Positions 42,529 to 54,715 are shown, counted from the stretch's first letter. The stretch is 64,000 nucleotides of DNA from Neonectria sp. B-13 (GCA_002682825.1 NOKP01000012.1:1240001-1304000); one strand, 5' to 3'. Numbers and translations: made by a program. Notes: generated by a model not told the origin, from the letters alone.

Positions 42529-43821
42529 TCAATTTGAGGATGTTCCTAGCAGTCCCATGGAAGGAAAGCCGGTTTTATCAGCCGAGGCAGCAATTCTTTG
42601 AAGCACGTCTTTGATCTCGGTGATTACTGTCTCTAGATATGCGATGTTGGCTTGCGCTTGAGGGGACGGTATGCACAGAGTTCTCAGCATGGTCTGGCCT
42701 CTGATACTGATAGCGTCCAACACCATCGTAGCCTGCAGAATGAGATTCATGACCAGCATGGCTCTCAGCTTGGGATCGTTAATGGGGAGCTCATGTCCAC
42801 CCAAACTCAGTTTGATGGCGTCGTCCAGGTTGGCTTTGCCGATGTATTCGAAGCAAGTGTCCGTCTTCTGGAAGACGGCGACCATGCAGATCAGGTCTGT
42901 GCAGCTGATTTGGCAGCCTTTGCAGTCGAGGATGTCCTGGCAACCCTTTATCACCTCCTCCGTCACCTTGTACACTCCATCGAGCTCCTCCTCCTGCATG
43001 GCGTTGCTGACCCTAGGAGCGAGGACGGCCAGACTTTCCAGGCACCGACACTTGGAGGACGAGAAGAGATGGGTTGGTGGCGATAGGTTACTGGTGGAGG
43101 ACGGGTTCACGGCGCTCGCGTTCCCAAAATCTTCTTGAAACAGCACAGTGGCTTGAGTGAGAGTTTGGGATGCCGAACTCGGCAGAGACTGCAACATGTC
43201 CAAGTGAGATGGACTCGGCTGTGTCAGAGAGTCGAAGGCCTAGTGTTTCGATGCAGAAGTTAGTCTCATCAGGCCGCCTCACAGTAAAGCTCGGTATCTC
43301 GCGTAGAAACTCACATTCAAACTGGGATCTATGATTCTCCCGTCAAAGTCATCAAGTTGCTGGTTAGCCGGGTCGTTTTCCCAGCCTACCATGCTGTTGA
43401 GTGCGTATTCATACGCCGCGCTATCCATGGAGAATTGGTCCGTGGGATCGCTCGCATTCAGGTCCGTTGACGTCCCAAACGTGGTTTGAAACGCGGCTGG
43501 AGGTGATACCACATTATTCGACGACGCATAATCGCTCTGTTGGTCGGGGTCGGCAGTCTCCGTATTTGTGTACCTGCAGACGATGCCGCGGCCGGTGCAG
43601 CGGTGGCATTCTTGCTGTCCATCACATTTCACCTTGGCTGTGCGACAGCTTCGACATGCTGTCATCGGTCGACGGACCAGAGGTTTTGCCCCTCGAGTTC
43701 CCAGACTCTGCCATTTTAGTACAAAGTTAGGGGGGATCTCTCCCTTGCGAGAAGCGCGCGAATTGCGGTTTACGGACATGGCATCGTCTGTATTTGTGCA
43801 GTAAAGGGATTTGAGCATCAT
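42529..43821 (-). CDS. Zn2Cys6 transcription factor, AflR-like, cluster-associated
   Basis: Exon 1 (43821-43315) and exon 2 (43239-42529) join in phase zero through a 75-nt intron. The start could also be ATG 43779 (MSVNRNSRAS), which is closer to the usual distance from the zinc cluster. The DNA-binding domain is ACRSCRTAKVKCDGQQECHR followed by CTGRGIVCRY. The C-terminal half (CLESLAVLAPRVSNAM, LDCKGCQISCTDLICMVAVF and IKLSLGGHELP) resembles AflR-type regulator cores of secondary-metabolite clusters. Its position between the efflux pump and the P450 suggests local control. The last residues (GLLGTSSN) may be wrong; a different frame ending IDESPNESIDMDF follows immediately. Two regulators (this and the one at 50332) therefore flank the tailoring genes. 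Confidence 0.82.
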
Positions 43822-44792
43822 CAGCACCTCGAAGTGGTCAGTTCTAGTGATTGCTAATCGGCTTATTAAGCGGTTTCCATATCGCCCCTGGCTTTCTAGC
43901 CTGAGAATAGCCCCCAAAATTCATTTTTCCAACGTCTTTTATTCTCTAGAAAGCTACACAACTAATGTATTCAACGAGTTGTATTATAAATACATGTTGT
44001 TATTATATGTATTGTTTAACATTTGAAAACTTGGTTTAATAGTTAAAACTATTTGTATATTTAGATAGACTATTACTAATTAATGCGGGCTTTCTACCGA
44101 GAAGCTTACCCGTTAAATGTAACCTTCATTCTTTAAGGTGCGCTTTAACCTCAAAATCTCTCACGCCTCCGCGCTTGATTGACATTTTCCCGAAATTTAC
44201 CAAGTGTACTTTGCTGATGGGAGACACGCTCTAGCAGCGATTTCAATTATTCGAAACTCACGGACCTGACGGTGAGAGCGGGGACACAAACGAAAGGACA
44301 GTGGCGGACTTTTCCAAGTTGCTCTTCGGCATTGGATTGGGCGATAATATCGAATTGAGCACTGGTCTTTGTTCGAACGAGTACTGGGAGTACTATCGAC
44401 GGCCTCTGCTGAGCGATATTTTCTCCATCTTGGAAACCAGGGCACGACTGCTTGGCAAGCTTTGATAGTCTCTCTACTAATTATTCCCCTATATTTTTGA
44501 GATACGTGAAATATTGCCATCCTGTCTTGACACTCTAAAGCAAGCTATGGTGGCCAAAGACTGTGTATGCAGTGTCTGCCAACTCTACTCTGGTCGAAAC
44601 TGCATATTGTCCGTGCAGTGCCCTCAACTGAATCGTCCCTTTTTGTCTAAGAAGTCTCTCCAGCATGTCCAGAAGATGACCCGGATCTCTCTACCCTGTT
44701 TTCTGGTCTATGGTAAACTCCCCATCTGGTTTGTCACAATCATGAGGAAGAAATATTCCAGTTTCTATTTGCGTCTATGATGTTCGTTGTCA
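43822..44792. other. intergenic with AT-rich island at about 43910-44160
   Basis: The AT-rich stretch is full of TA steps and lacks frames, as expected for a mutated repeat relic. The remaining short frames at 44197-44780 show no motif. Confidence 0.5.
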
Positions 44793-46482
44793 CTAATAAG
44801 TACTACTCAGACTTACTCGACAGCCATCACCACTGCTGAGAGCCATGGCAAATCCTTCCTGAAATAGTCCCTCACTCCTAGGCTCAATACACTCAAACTC
44901 TTGCAGAAGCCGCACGGTGGTGTACGCTGCTTCAGTTTGGGCGAGTTGCTGTCCAATGCAGACTCTCGGTCCTCCGCCAAACGGAATATACTCCCATCTG
45001 AGAACGCCGAGTCAGTGATTAGCCCTGGAGATGGAAGTTTTACTAGAGTAAGACGGGTGAATAACTTACGTTGACTGTCGGAGAGTTTCCCATCGTTCTG
45101 GTCGCAGTTGCATGGCGTCTTGGCCATAGATATCCTTCCGACGATGCAGCGCCGATGAACTGAAAATGAGGCGTTGGCCCTTGCCTATGAAAACAGGTGA
45201 AAGACCGTCCTTGCCACCGCCGCGGGGTAGAGTGGTGTCTCGGATAGCGACTCGGGAGTTGATGGGGTTAATGGGGTAAAGCCGCAAAACTACAACAGCA
45301 CAAGTTAGTGACATATAAATTTGAGAATAGCCGAAGCTCGATCTTGGTACCTTCGTTGATCACGTCTCTCAGATACGTCATGCTCTTCAACTCGTTCGGG
45401 CTAGGCGGTTTCGACTCCAAGGGGGCAATCTCTTTTCGTAGCTTGCTTACAATATCAGGCCGCCGTGCGAGATGCCACCAGATGATGCTGAGAAGCGACG
45501 CGGTCGTATCCCGGCCAGCAACCATGACACTGAGGAGCTCAGCACGAAGACGTCTTGGGGAATAGTCCCCCTTGGCTAGCTCATCCAAGAAGACATACTT
45601 CTTGCTACGACCTCCCTCGTCGTCTTCATCGCTAGGGATCTTGCCCCTAGATAGCTTGTCACGGAAGCATAAGGCTCGAGTGACAAAAGCATCAGTAAAG
45701 TCATTGATGCACTTCACAGAAGACTTCAACTTGCGATCAGGGACCTTGGCCAAGAGCGGGAAGCTCACTTGGACCGACATCTTCTGCATGACGTAGTTGA
45801 ACGCCGAGGTAAACTCCATGCCCTGGGCGGTCTTTGCAGGATCCAAGCACCCGGCGCTTTCGCCAAAGAGCAACTCCGTGGCGATATCCATCGTGAGCAG
45901 GGGAAACAGCTCTGCCAAGTCCACCGTCTTTCCATGCGGGATCCTGGTGAGCAGGTTCTGTACGTGCTTCTCCAGCATCTCCGTGTCCTGCCCCTGTCTG
46001 CGGTTGAAGCTTGGCCGGAGCATGGCGCGCGAGTGCTCCCACTCGACGCCGTCGGCGCCAAAGATGCCTCCGCCCCAACATGCTGCAAACGCGGCGATAC
46101 GTGCCTGCGGGAGACCCCAATCATTGAACTTGGAAGACAGCACCGCCTTGATGTTGTCGGCATCTATCGTCCAGTAGGACTTGCTGCCGAGAGTGGAGTA
46201 TGTGATGGTGTGTACATTAGCTCCCGTGTCTGTGAAGATGGAACTAAAGGCAGTGGGGAGACGCTTCTCCCGTCGGGCTGTAATGAGGCTCCGAAGATGC
46301 CTGATCCCAAGAACGCCATCCCTATGCGGGTAAGCGGGAGGCGGGAGACAGCCGTTGGAGGAACACCGTCGGCGATGAATGTACCAACTCCAGACTTTGG
46401 AGATAAGAAAGTGAATGACGAAAGAAATCAATATATGTCTCAGAACGCCAGATCTGTTCAGAACGCCATGAGCGATTGTCAT
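44793..46482 (-). CDS. cytochrome P450, CYP52-like (fatty-acid/alkyl-chain hydroxylase type)
   Basis: Three exons (46482-45351, 45289-45070, 44997-44793) join in phase to 518 residues. A signal-anchor helix (about residues 14-33) indicates insertion in the endoplasmic reticulum. P450 landmarks are present: I-helix [14 protein letters not shown]-helix [14 protein letters not shown] (ExxR), the PERF-like PERWE and haem loop [14 protein letters not shown] with the ligand Cys. NDWG around residues 121-124 and the [20 protein letters not shown] segment are typical of the CYP52 clan, which hydroxylates terminal carbons of alkanes and fatty chains. In this cluster it could hydroxylate a terpenoid side chain. 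The gene shares a divergent promoter with the acyltransferase gene. The function assignment beyond P450 is inference. Confidence 0.9.
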
Positions 46483-47057
46483 CTTGGCATGCAGATAACG
46501 TCAGAACACGTCGTATCGTAGTAGCGGGAAGGGCTGCCAAGGAGCTAATACCGGTGGTGGCTTGCATGCACTTGACGAATGTGAATTCCTACCTTGACCT
46601 CCTATTTCTATGTCTAGACTGATGGAAAAAAGAATCCAACAAGCTTGTCTCTGCACACCAGAGATAGCCGAGATTTGCGGGCTCGTCGTGGCTTGTATCA
46701 TCCGGTCGTGAAGACGAATGAGATAATTCGCCGAATGCGGGGTGGACGGCGTCGGGGATTCGGCGAATATTCCGCACCCAATCGTTTACATCCGAAGTCC
46801 ACCACCGGACACAAGACGCCGAGACACGGCTCGCATTCCTACTAGACCGGCCTGTATTATGGCCGTGCTAGAGACTCTTTAACAGTAAGACATACGTCAG
46901 GTCTCCCGTATTCGACTCCACCAACCAGCTCGGATAAGTTCCGCGCGCTAGATTCCTCATACTTCGCCGTCTACACTACGCCTCTGACGCGCAACGTTGT
47001 GCATATCGCCTCACTTACACACACACGTACGCAAACCATCACACTGACTTGGGCACA
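46483..47057. promoter_or_regulatory. divergent promoter of P450 and acyltransferase with TTCGSCGAA inverted repeats
   Basis: The two genes start 575 bp apart on opposite strands. Inside lie ATTCGCCGAAT (46726-46736) and its inverse ATTCGGCGAAT (46758-46768), separated by 21 bases. TCG...CGA half-sites are the type recognised by Zn2Cys6 regulators. Regulation is inferred. Confidence 0.45.
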
Positions 47058-48728
47058 ATGACGTCTCGGCCTGTCTTCCATCCATGGACCAAATCCGCAG
47101 CGTCGCCAACATCGTACTCTCGATCGTTGGCCACGCCAGAGTTTATGCTGTCCATGCTCAATGAATACGCTCTTGGCCACAACTGTCCGTATCTCGGCGT
47201 CACAGTTTCGGTGCAGCATCCTGCCTCGTCTTCAAACGGCCTCAACGCACAAGACTTGCAGTCCCGTGTTGCACAGGCATTTGTCCACACGCGATGGATT
47301 CATCCCATGGTAGCTTGCCAGGTCGTGGACAGCAAGCAGTTGGCCTACGAGGTCGAGCAAGCGGCCGACGTGGCGAAATGGGCTTCCCGCACCGTTCACA
47401 CAGTCCAATCTGAGGGCGGCTGGATCGAAGTTCACGACAAGCTGAGCCGCGAGATCGTGCTGCCTTCTGGGGACGGCGACTGCGCTTATCTCTACCTCGT
47501 GCTGAGCCCAGAGCAATCAAGCAAGTCTCAGATCACAGAGTTCCAATTGCTACTTCACGTGCATCATGGTCTGGCAGATGGTGCAGGACTGAGGTCGATG
47601 ATGAACGAAGTCCTGATTGGTTTGGCGCGGCCACGTTTCGACGCATCCTACTCTTGGGGCGAGGAAGTCGACAGGCTTAGTCCTGCAGCCCTGGATGTGG
47701 CTGTCGTTTCTGACGAGATCATCAAGACACTGACGGGGATGCCAAAAGAGGCAGGTTGCATTCCACCCTCTGTCTTGTTCAGCAGTGACAGGATAGAGAA
47801 CGCCACGAACTCGAGCATGCGCTAACAAGAACGCCAGATTCCTTTGCCCCCCTTCGCCAAACCGGCGGCGCAAGGGTCCAGACCGGGTACAGCTGTGGTT
47901 ACACATACTTTCAAGGGTGCAGCTTTTCTCAACGGCTTACTCGCAGCGGCCCGAGCAAACGACGTCAAATTGACTGCCATTGTCCAAGCTGCGCTGGTTC
48001 TTGCCCTGTACGATGAAGTGAAGCCCACTGAAGAAGAAACCTGCACTGTTCTCTCGGGATTTGATCTTCGGGCGCAGAACCTGAATGAGCCCTGGGGCCA
48101 GCGAAATAAGTTTGTCGGTGCAGCTGTGGGCCTAGAGATGATGACGATACCGACTAGTATTCTCGCCGATACGGCCACAGTAGCGTCCAGCGATCGCTTC
48201 TGGGTTGTTGCACGACACGTTCACGCAGCCTGGGTCAGCGTGGCTCAGCGTCAGGACGTCGCAGCTGCAAATGAGCTGCGGAGAGCAGCTACGGGCTTCA
48301 TCATCCAAGGCGTTTTGTAGGTGTTCCGCATCCATGCTTCCGATCCATACTAAACGACCCCTGCAGAGCTGCCATGGACAGCCCTCCATCCAAACTGGGT
48401 CTGAGTGTGAACTACGTTTCCGACCCAGCTGGAAGCAAGCAGTTCGATGCTGTTTACGACGGCGAGGAGATGAAGCTAGTCCTCGATCACTACCAGCTTG
48501 TTACAGATGAGAGTACACCCAAACTGTAAGTTCCAGTGTTAATGCTTTCACTTATCGATGCACTGGGCTGACTGAGATACTAACTCTACCAGATCTTGTC
48601 GCTCGCACTCGTGGAACGATGAGCTCACGCTATGCATCTCCTTCAACAACGGGCGACACAAGGAGGAGGAGGTTCAAGGTCTCCTCAGCAAGTGGGCACT
48701 CACGATTGAGGCACATGTTAAAAAATAG
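47058..48728 (+). CDS. condensation-domain-like acyltransferase (Tri3-type O-acetyltransferase)
   Basis: Exons 47058-48316, 48367-48525 and 48593-48728 join in phase to about 517 residues. The acyl-transfer motif HHxxxDG is present in QLLLHVHHGLADGAGL. Other conserved parts are FVHTRWIHPMVACQVV near the N-terminus, VLSGFDLRAQNLNEPW, LGLSVNYVSDPAGSK and the C-terminal ELTLCISFNNGRH. The layout matches fungal condensation-like acetyltransferases such as trichothecene 15-O-acetyltransferase (Tri3) that acetylate hydroxyls of terpenoids using acetyl-CoA. A TAA at 47823-47825 lies in frame. It may be inside a 45-nt intron (47785-47829, donor GTGACA, branch GCTAAC) whose removal keeps the frame. 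Otherwise the gene is interrupted. It would most likely acylate the product of the adjacent P450. Confidence 0.78.
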
Positions 48729-50331
48729 AACCTCTACATTGTATCTTACACGTAGCTAGATTGCCGCTTACTGAGACTCCATATTTATGCCGTCCAACCT
48801 GTAGGAACATGGCTTTTTGCAGTGAGATTCAGCCTAAAATGTAGAGCCCTACTCTACTCAATTGTTAAGGTTTTAAGAAGTAATCTCGATTGCCTAATAA
48901 AGCAATCAAAGTTCCAAATTAGGATGCTCGGCCAACACAGTGTCTATGAAATCCAAGTACCTTAAATCGCACCGTATTCTCCGGCACATCAAGGATAGTG
49001 CTCACTGGCGCCTACGCGTTTGATCCATTATCTAGGCTGTGCTTAATACAAAAAGGCTTAGCACGAGCGGCCTGAGTGTAAAAACAGGGTTGAGGTCGCC
49101 GAGGTCTGTGCCGTATGGATCCGCTGGCCCATATTTGCTCACGTCTCGGGGTATTCCGGCCGGCACTCGTTGGTAGAGACAGGCAGCGGGAATTCTGACA
49201 CGCATTGGCTGCGGCAAGGGTGGGCCACGATGCGTTAACGAGATGAGATACTGGATCTATGCTCTGTATGGTGGCTTGGTAATACGGAGGGAGTAGCATA
49301 GCCCTCAGGGGACGTAACGATTGCAGGTCCCATGAGTAGTCTAAGCCCTAACTCAACTAAACCTGCACGGAGACGATCAACTTACAGACACGGGTTCCAT
49401 CTAATCTGATCATCTAATCATGACTGAGTTGTTTGGATCGATGGCGTGTCTGACCTTAGCTGAACCGAACATGTTCACATCCTCATACCGCATCGGAGAT
49501 GCCGCTAACTGAGACACACACTATCAATGACAAAATATATGTGGGAAAATCGCAGGATCCATCCACACTAGGTTGTAGCCGCAGAAACGTGCCGTAGATT
49601 AGCTCCGTTCTCCGGATCCTTTTCCCGCGCCCCTTGTCCGTCCGCGCCCCGCTGTGGATACGTAGCCGGCAACCGCAGCACAATCTTCTGTATACGGATG
49701 GTGATGTGGTTGGCCGTTGCATCGGTTTCTTACTGATAGCGTGATGATCCTGCCTTGATGTGATTTCTCACTGTCGATCCGTGGCCACGTAACCGGAAAT
49801 ATCCTCGTTCTAGCGTCATCTGTAAGATCTAGTTGTTTGTCCTTTGGATCTTAGCCCGACATGCAGGGCGAGGAGTAAGACTTCGGGCTCGTTTTACCAT
49901 GACAGGAGTCTACTTTGGTCCTAGCACGCGCTCAGGAAATCCCGGATCCTCCGTCTGCGAGCAGGCCGACTCCACACTGCATACGAATATCCGCATTCAA
50001 CTCGGCGGGTACGGGCCGATCTGTCCATCGGGTGAATGGTGTGATGCCTGTCCCGCCCCCTGTTCCGCTGCTGTCCTGCCAGCATCGTTGGCGCAATGCC
50101 GGCCATTGAAGAGAAAAGACTAAAGCCCGCGCGGGATGACCTTGGCGACCTCCCTTGCCCCACTGCTGAGTTAGGTCGCCGTCCCCGGCAGTGAAGCTGC
50201 GGTTTGTATCATGTAGGGCAGTTGACATATAAGAAGTGGTGTTGCTGCAATGCCGCAGTGCCGATCTGATCGAGTAAGACGTGGTATTTGCATGTCTGCA
50301 GATACTGGCCCCGCCTATACAACTCCACATC
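48729..50331. other. 1.6-kb interval between acyltransferase and ascR-like gene
   Basis: No domain-bearing frame was found. The right end is the promoter of the regulator gene. This gap is one of the longest in the cluster and could mark a border between two gene blocks. Confidence 0.5.
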
Positions 50332-51972
50332 ATGAGCAACGCTGCGTTGGCTCCCGAGAAGCCTCTCCGTCTTGCCTGCAACCGCTGCCACGCGCAGAAA
50401 CTCCGCTGCCCTCGGTCCAGCGAGGCTGACAGGAACGGTCCCGATGAGCCGTGTTCTCGCTGCCGCAAGGCCGGGGCTCAGTGCATCGTAAGCAAACGAG
50501 GCAAGGTCGGTCGACCTGCCAAGAGGAAACAGAACTCTGCGGCGAGCGTAGAAGAGGCACCAAGCCATCACCATCACCGCTGCCATCGTCAGAGCTCCGA
50601 AAATACTTCCTCTGATGGCAGTCTTATCCACGTGTTCGGCCTGGCGCCTGACTCGTTGCTACAGCAAGGCCAGCTTACACCACCCGACACCGAGGATCAC
50701 CAACGCCTGTGCGACGCCGAGAATCTTCTGTCAAACACTGGCAGTCCTTCCATGACGCCAACCCCACAACTCTCGCTCAATGGCACGTCGACCGCATCTG
50801 ATGACAACAACGAAGTGGACTCTGCTGCTGTATGGCCATCCCAGCATCCTTGGCCCAGTGGAGCTTACAACGCTGAGCCTAACTGCTTCTCTGCGTCCGA
50901 ATCGGTATGTGACCAGGCATTTTGGGGAGGCTACTTCACCAAGACCAGCTTCCCAGCGCACGAAGCTAACGCCTATTTTTAGACACTATATGAGCCGTAC
51001 CTCCAGGATATCAGCCTAGATCTCGAGCTCCCTACGTTCAACTTCACTCCTGAGGCGACAGACATGTTTGATCTCGGCGGGAGTATGCCTGCGCTTCATG
51101 AAAAGGATGGAGACAGTATTTTCCATTTCTTTCACGATGAAGCCCAGAGCAAGACAGATGAGGCCAAGAATAGCCCCAATATCCCTCACGGATCGGAGGC
51201 AGATCTCTCTCGAACCGCTAGTGTTCTCAAGCTGTCAGACCTCAGTACCAAGATCATCCGTTCGTCGGAGAAGTATAGATCAAACAGCCGAGTCAACACC
51301 CCCGTCGAAGCGGGGGCTTCGCTCGGACAACAGATCGTGCAGGACATAGTTGACTTTTCGGGAGAACTGATCGACATTGCCCGACAAGGCTTACCGCGTT
51401 TCATCAACCCACCACGGTCTATTAAAATCTCTGCATCGTCAGATGTAGACATGTCTGAGGCCAATGAGGACGACGGCCCCACCGACTCAAAGACGGAAAG
51501 TGTCGACAGTTTCATGACCGCAGGGTCTTTGTTGCCTGCTCCGTGCATTCCTGAGTCCGCAGTGATCTTTCTGTTGCTGGGGTGCTACACGCAATTACTG
51601 CACTCCTTTGAACTGGCCATCGACTGCTTGTACGCCGAGCACAGGAGCTCGACACACTCGCCAGACGACAACCCTGGCACAGTTAACTCGTTGCTGAAGG
51701 CGTCTCTTCTCATCCATACCGTGACGTATCTGCTGGGCCGAGTGCACAGGTCGTTTGCAGTGGGCGAGGCCGAAAACAAGGATGGCGATAGCAAGCGCGG
51801 CGAAGAAGCACATTCTGTAGATATAGACGGGTGGAAAAGATCTTTGCTGGGGGACAAGAACATAGATGAGGGTCTTTTGGGTCGGGCATTTATTGAAATT
51901 CAAGAGCGGGAACAGGGTTTGATGAGGAAGGCGAAGCATCTGAGGCAGATGATCAATACATTTCAAATTTGA
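50332..51972 (+). CDS. ascR: Zn2Cys6 transcription factor, candidate ascochlorin cluster regulator
   Basis: Two exons (50332-50904 and 50983-51972) join in phase zero across a 78-nt intron with a CTAAC branch, giving 520 residues. The zinc cluster reads LACNRCHAQKLRCPRSSEAD then EPCSRCRKAGAQCIV, followed by a basic GRPAKRK stretch, the AflR-like layout. The centre is Ser/Thr/Pro-rich with a His run, and the C-terminus has an AflR-type helical core (VIFLLLGCYTQLLHSFELAI). In the ascochlorin cluster of Acremonium egyptiacum the regulator ascR is associated with ascA-ascG. Here the gene adjoins the ascG, ascF, ascE and ascD counterparts. The symbol rests on this context and on recall, not on an alignment. 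It probably activates its neighbours. Confidence 0.78.
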
Positions 51973-52343
51973 TGGCGTCACATTCTCACTCTTTGCAGTT
52001 CCAGTTGTGTAGCGAGAAGTTGAGGCGGGGCAGGTTTTTAAAGGACATGCGCCTTCGTAGTAAAGATTTCACCCACACGTCAGGGCCACCGCGCTCAAAA
52101 AAGATTGAAGCTCACCGAGACCAACCAAAATCTCTAGTACGTTAACAGTCACAATCATTGTATATATGAGAAGATGGATGATGTCGCCCAGACGCGTCGC
52201 AGAGAGATAAACAGTGCTAGCCTCTACGGTCAAGGCATTTGGACGCATAATTAAACAAAGAAAATGCCTTGGGGAAATATGTACGAAGTTACTATTCTAC
52301 TCTACTATCTGATAGTCTATCTAGTGTTCAGTAAACCCTTTGC
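51973..52343. other. convergent 3' region between the regulator and P450
   Basis: Stops of the two genes face each other. Nothing else was seen. Confidence 0.55.
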
Positions 52344-54111
52344 TTAAGCTCTTCTGCGCTTAAACTCCATCATGGCCATCGGGTTTGGCGTGATGACCAG
52401 ATCAACCTCGACATTCGGCGGCCTCTTCTCCGCACCGCCCTTGAGCTCGACATCACCCTTCAGTCTAAAGTCCCAGTTCATCAAGAGCTCAACCAGGATA
52501 ATCTTGATCTCGTTGCTAGCGAAGAATCGGCCAGGGCAGGTATGGTTGCCGTAGCCGAAGGTGAGCGACTCCGGTCCGGCAGTGGCGAACTGGTGACGGC
52601 TCTCCTTTCCGGGCATGTTACGCAGGTTGTAGAAGCGCATGCCGTCGAATTGGTCAGGCGGCGTGTATCCTGCCGGGTTGTACTCGGGAGAGAACGTGGT
52701 CGTTCGGGGATCAGTTTGCACAGCGAATGAGGGGAAGCAGATGCGGGTACCCTTGGGAAGAGTGTGGCCGGTAGAGAGGTGAATATCAGAAGTGCAGATG
52801 CGGGTTCCGGAAGCTTCGTTTGTTAGAAGTGGTACGTAGGAGTTTTCAGTTCATGGGGACTTACTGTAAATGGGAGGCGAAAATCTCTGGCTTTCCTTCA
52901 TGAAACTGTCGAGCTTTCGAAGCTTGTTGATGCTTTCCTTCTTGAGTCTTACAAAACCGTCACTATCCCTCTCCTCGCCGTCGGCGGCCCGGATTTCGTC
53001 AATCTCTTCACGAAGAGGCTGGATGTACTCGCGTCGCGCCGCAAGGTCGAGAATAGCATGAGTTGTGGCCATTGAGCTGGTGTGGATAGCAGCAAACGAC
53101 ACTGATCACTAATGTTAGTAATTGTCGGGTAGGAACGAGATTCGCCAATGTTGCACTTACAAACCATCTGGTTGACAGCCAGGTTCTCGGGGTCGTTCCG
53201 CAGATGTTCAGGGGTGTATTTGAGGATCCATTCGATAAAGTTGCCCTCTTCATCACCGGACTCGGGGTTGTGCAGCTTCTCCTTGAACGACGACTTTGAC
53301 AGTTGAGCTTTCATGATGGGTTCTAGCATCTCACCACCGCGCGTTCGATGGTGGGATAGCTTGGCGATCTCGGGCAGACTGCTGGTGATCCATCTTCGCT
53401 TCCAAACGGGATGTTCTCGAATAGCATTTCGAGCCTTGACGCAATCAATGGTGTAGCTGATGGTGGACTGGATCCACTCTTCTTCGCGGCTTAGAGGACG
53501 TCCCACGAAGATGCGACCGTTCATCAAGGCGACAACGCGGAGGACCTTGAGATAGACGGGGAATGGAGACCATTCCTTGCAGTCGCCAAATTCCTTGTCG
53601 AAACCGAATCGCACTTCATCCTGAAGAGCCGGGAGCGTGCTGGCAATGTGTCTCGTGAGGTCAATGCGAATAGCCTTGATCATTTCGGGTCGATGGTCGC
53701 CAATGCCCGTGTACTGGGCGAAGAAGTTGCGCTGATGTTCTTGCGTGAAGGAGACGCGGGACTCGGGCAGGTTTCGCACTTCATCCTGGATACCGATGGG
53801 CAGGACGACGATAGGAGGAGACATGGCGAGGATAAAGGGCGAATCAGGGTACTTTGATGGTTAGCCAGGGATTGCTATGAATGGTACAGCTTTTGTTCAT
53901 CTCTCACCTTGCGTGAACCCTCCAAAATGACATTTTTGGTGATGTGCGATCCTGGCTTCCCAACGACAGGAAGCGCTGGTGTTGGCCCCCTCGTCTTGAC
54001 ACAAGAGTAATAGACCAGCACTGCTAAGAAAAGCGCGACAACACTAGAAAGAGCCGGGAACGATGTAATAGCCCGTATAGCATTTTCGCCAACAGATGAT
54101 AGGGACTCCAT
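52344..54111 (-). CDS. ascG: cytochrome P450, candidate ascochlorin AscG
   Basis: Four exons (54111-53908, 53851-53161, 53101-52865, 52813-52344) join in phase to 533 residues. An N-terminal membrane anchor (about residues 20-38) is followed by the proline-rich TPALPVVGKPG. P450 features include the I-helix AAIHTSSMATTHAIL (the His-Thr-Ser variant common in fungal terpenoid P450s), the K-helix LDSFMKESQRFSPP (ExxR) and the haem loop FGYGNHTCPGRFFA. This organisation is common among P450s acting on meroterpenoids and indole diterpenes. In ascochlorin biosynthesis AscG performs the last step, desaturating ilicicolin C to ascochlorin. The symbol is from gene neighbourhood: it lies divergently next to the membrane terpene cyclase. 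Confidence 0.83.
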
Positions 54112-54715
54112 CGTGCCAAATGTTCAACCCGTAGAGAACTGACAAGCAGAATAGGGATCGGAACCACGAGAAGCACTGGGACAAATGTCTTAAAGATGCA
54201 GCAATATGTGGGTTTATTTGGCGGCAGAAAATCGACCTACTAAAAATAGTCGACTTAATAATTGTCCAATGGCTGATGACATAGAGTAATCACAGCAGAT
54301 ATTCCCCGACCATCGAAGCCGACGGTGGGGCCCTTCGTCCCGAACATGGAAATGCGCCGAATAAATGTGCTAGTCTGCTAATAAACTGATGACGACAGAA
54401 ACATTGCCATATTCTCGTTCGGAGATTTGATCGCTCTCACGTCATGAGCCGGCTGTCTCAGAAACACGCCGGGTCACTCGAGATCCGAGTCATGGATCAG
54501 CGCTATCCCATCTCACCCGATTCGTGATCAACAGGGGCTATCTAAACAAGCCAACTGAGTTGCTTCATCGCCCTTTGCTTGACCATCTTTGCTTTCACTT
54601 TCTTCTTAGCCCCTTCTTTAGTGCTGATCCTAAACAGTCAACACACAAATATCCTTTTCATCATCTGTCTCTGCACGTCGTCTCGTTTCGTCCCAAATCC
54701 ATATACTGCGAAGAA
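54112..54715. promoter_or_regulatory. divergent promoter of ascG-like and ascF-like genes
   Basis: The 604-bp region contains CCGACCATCGA (54306-54316), a second CCGAC at 54319-54323 and CGCCGAAT (54355-54362). A near-identical CCGACCATTGA occurs in the ascE/ascD divergent promoter (62011-62021). These could be binding sites of a cluster regulator; this is inference. Confidence 0.4.

Noticed and set aside
45769..46521. 250-codon plus-strand frame
   Set aside because: Antisense to the CYP52-like P450, whose three-exon model carries all P450 motifs.
46820..46925. Possible tRNA (TTCGACTC-like T-loop)
   Set aside because: No matching acceptor or anticodon stem could be formed on either strand.
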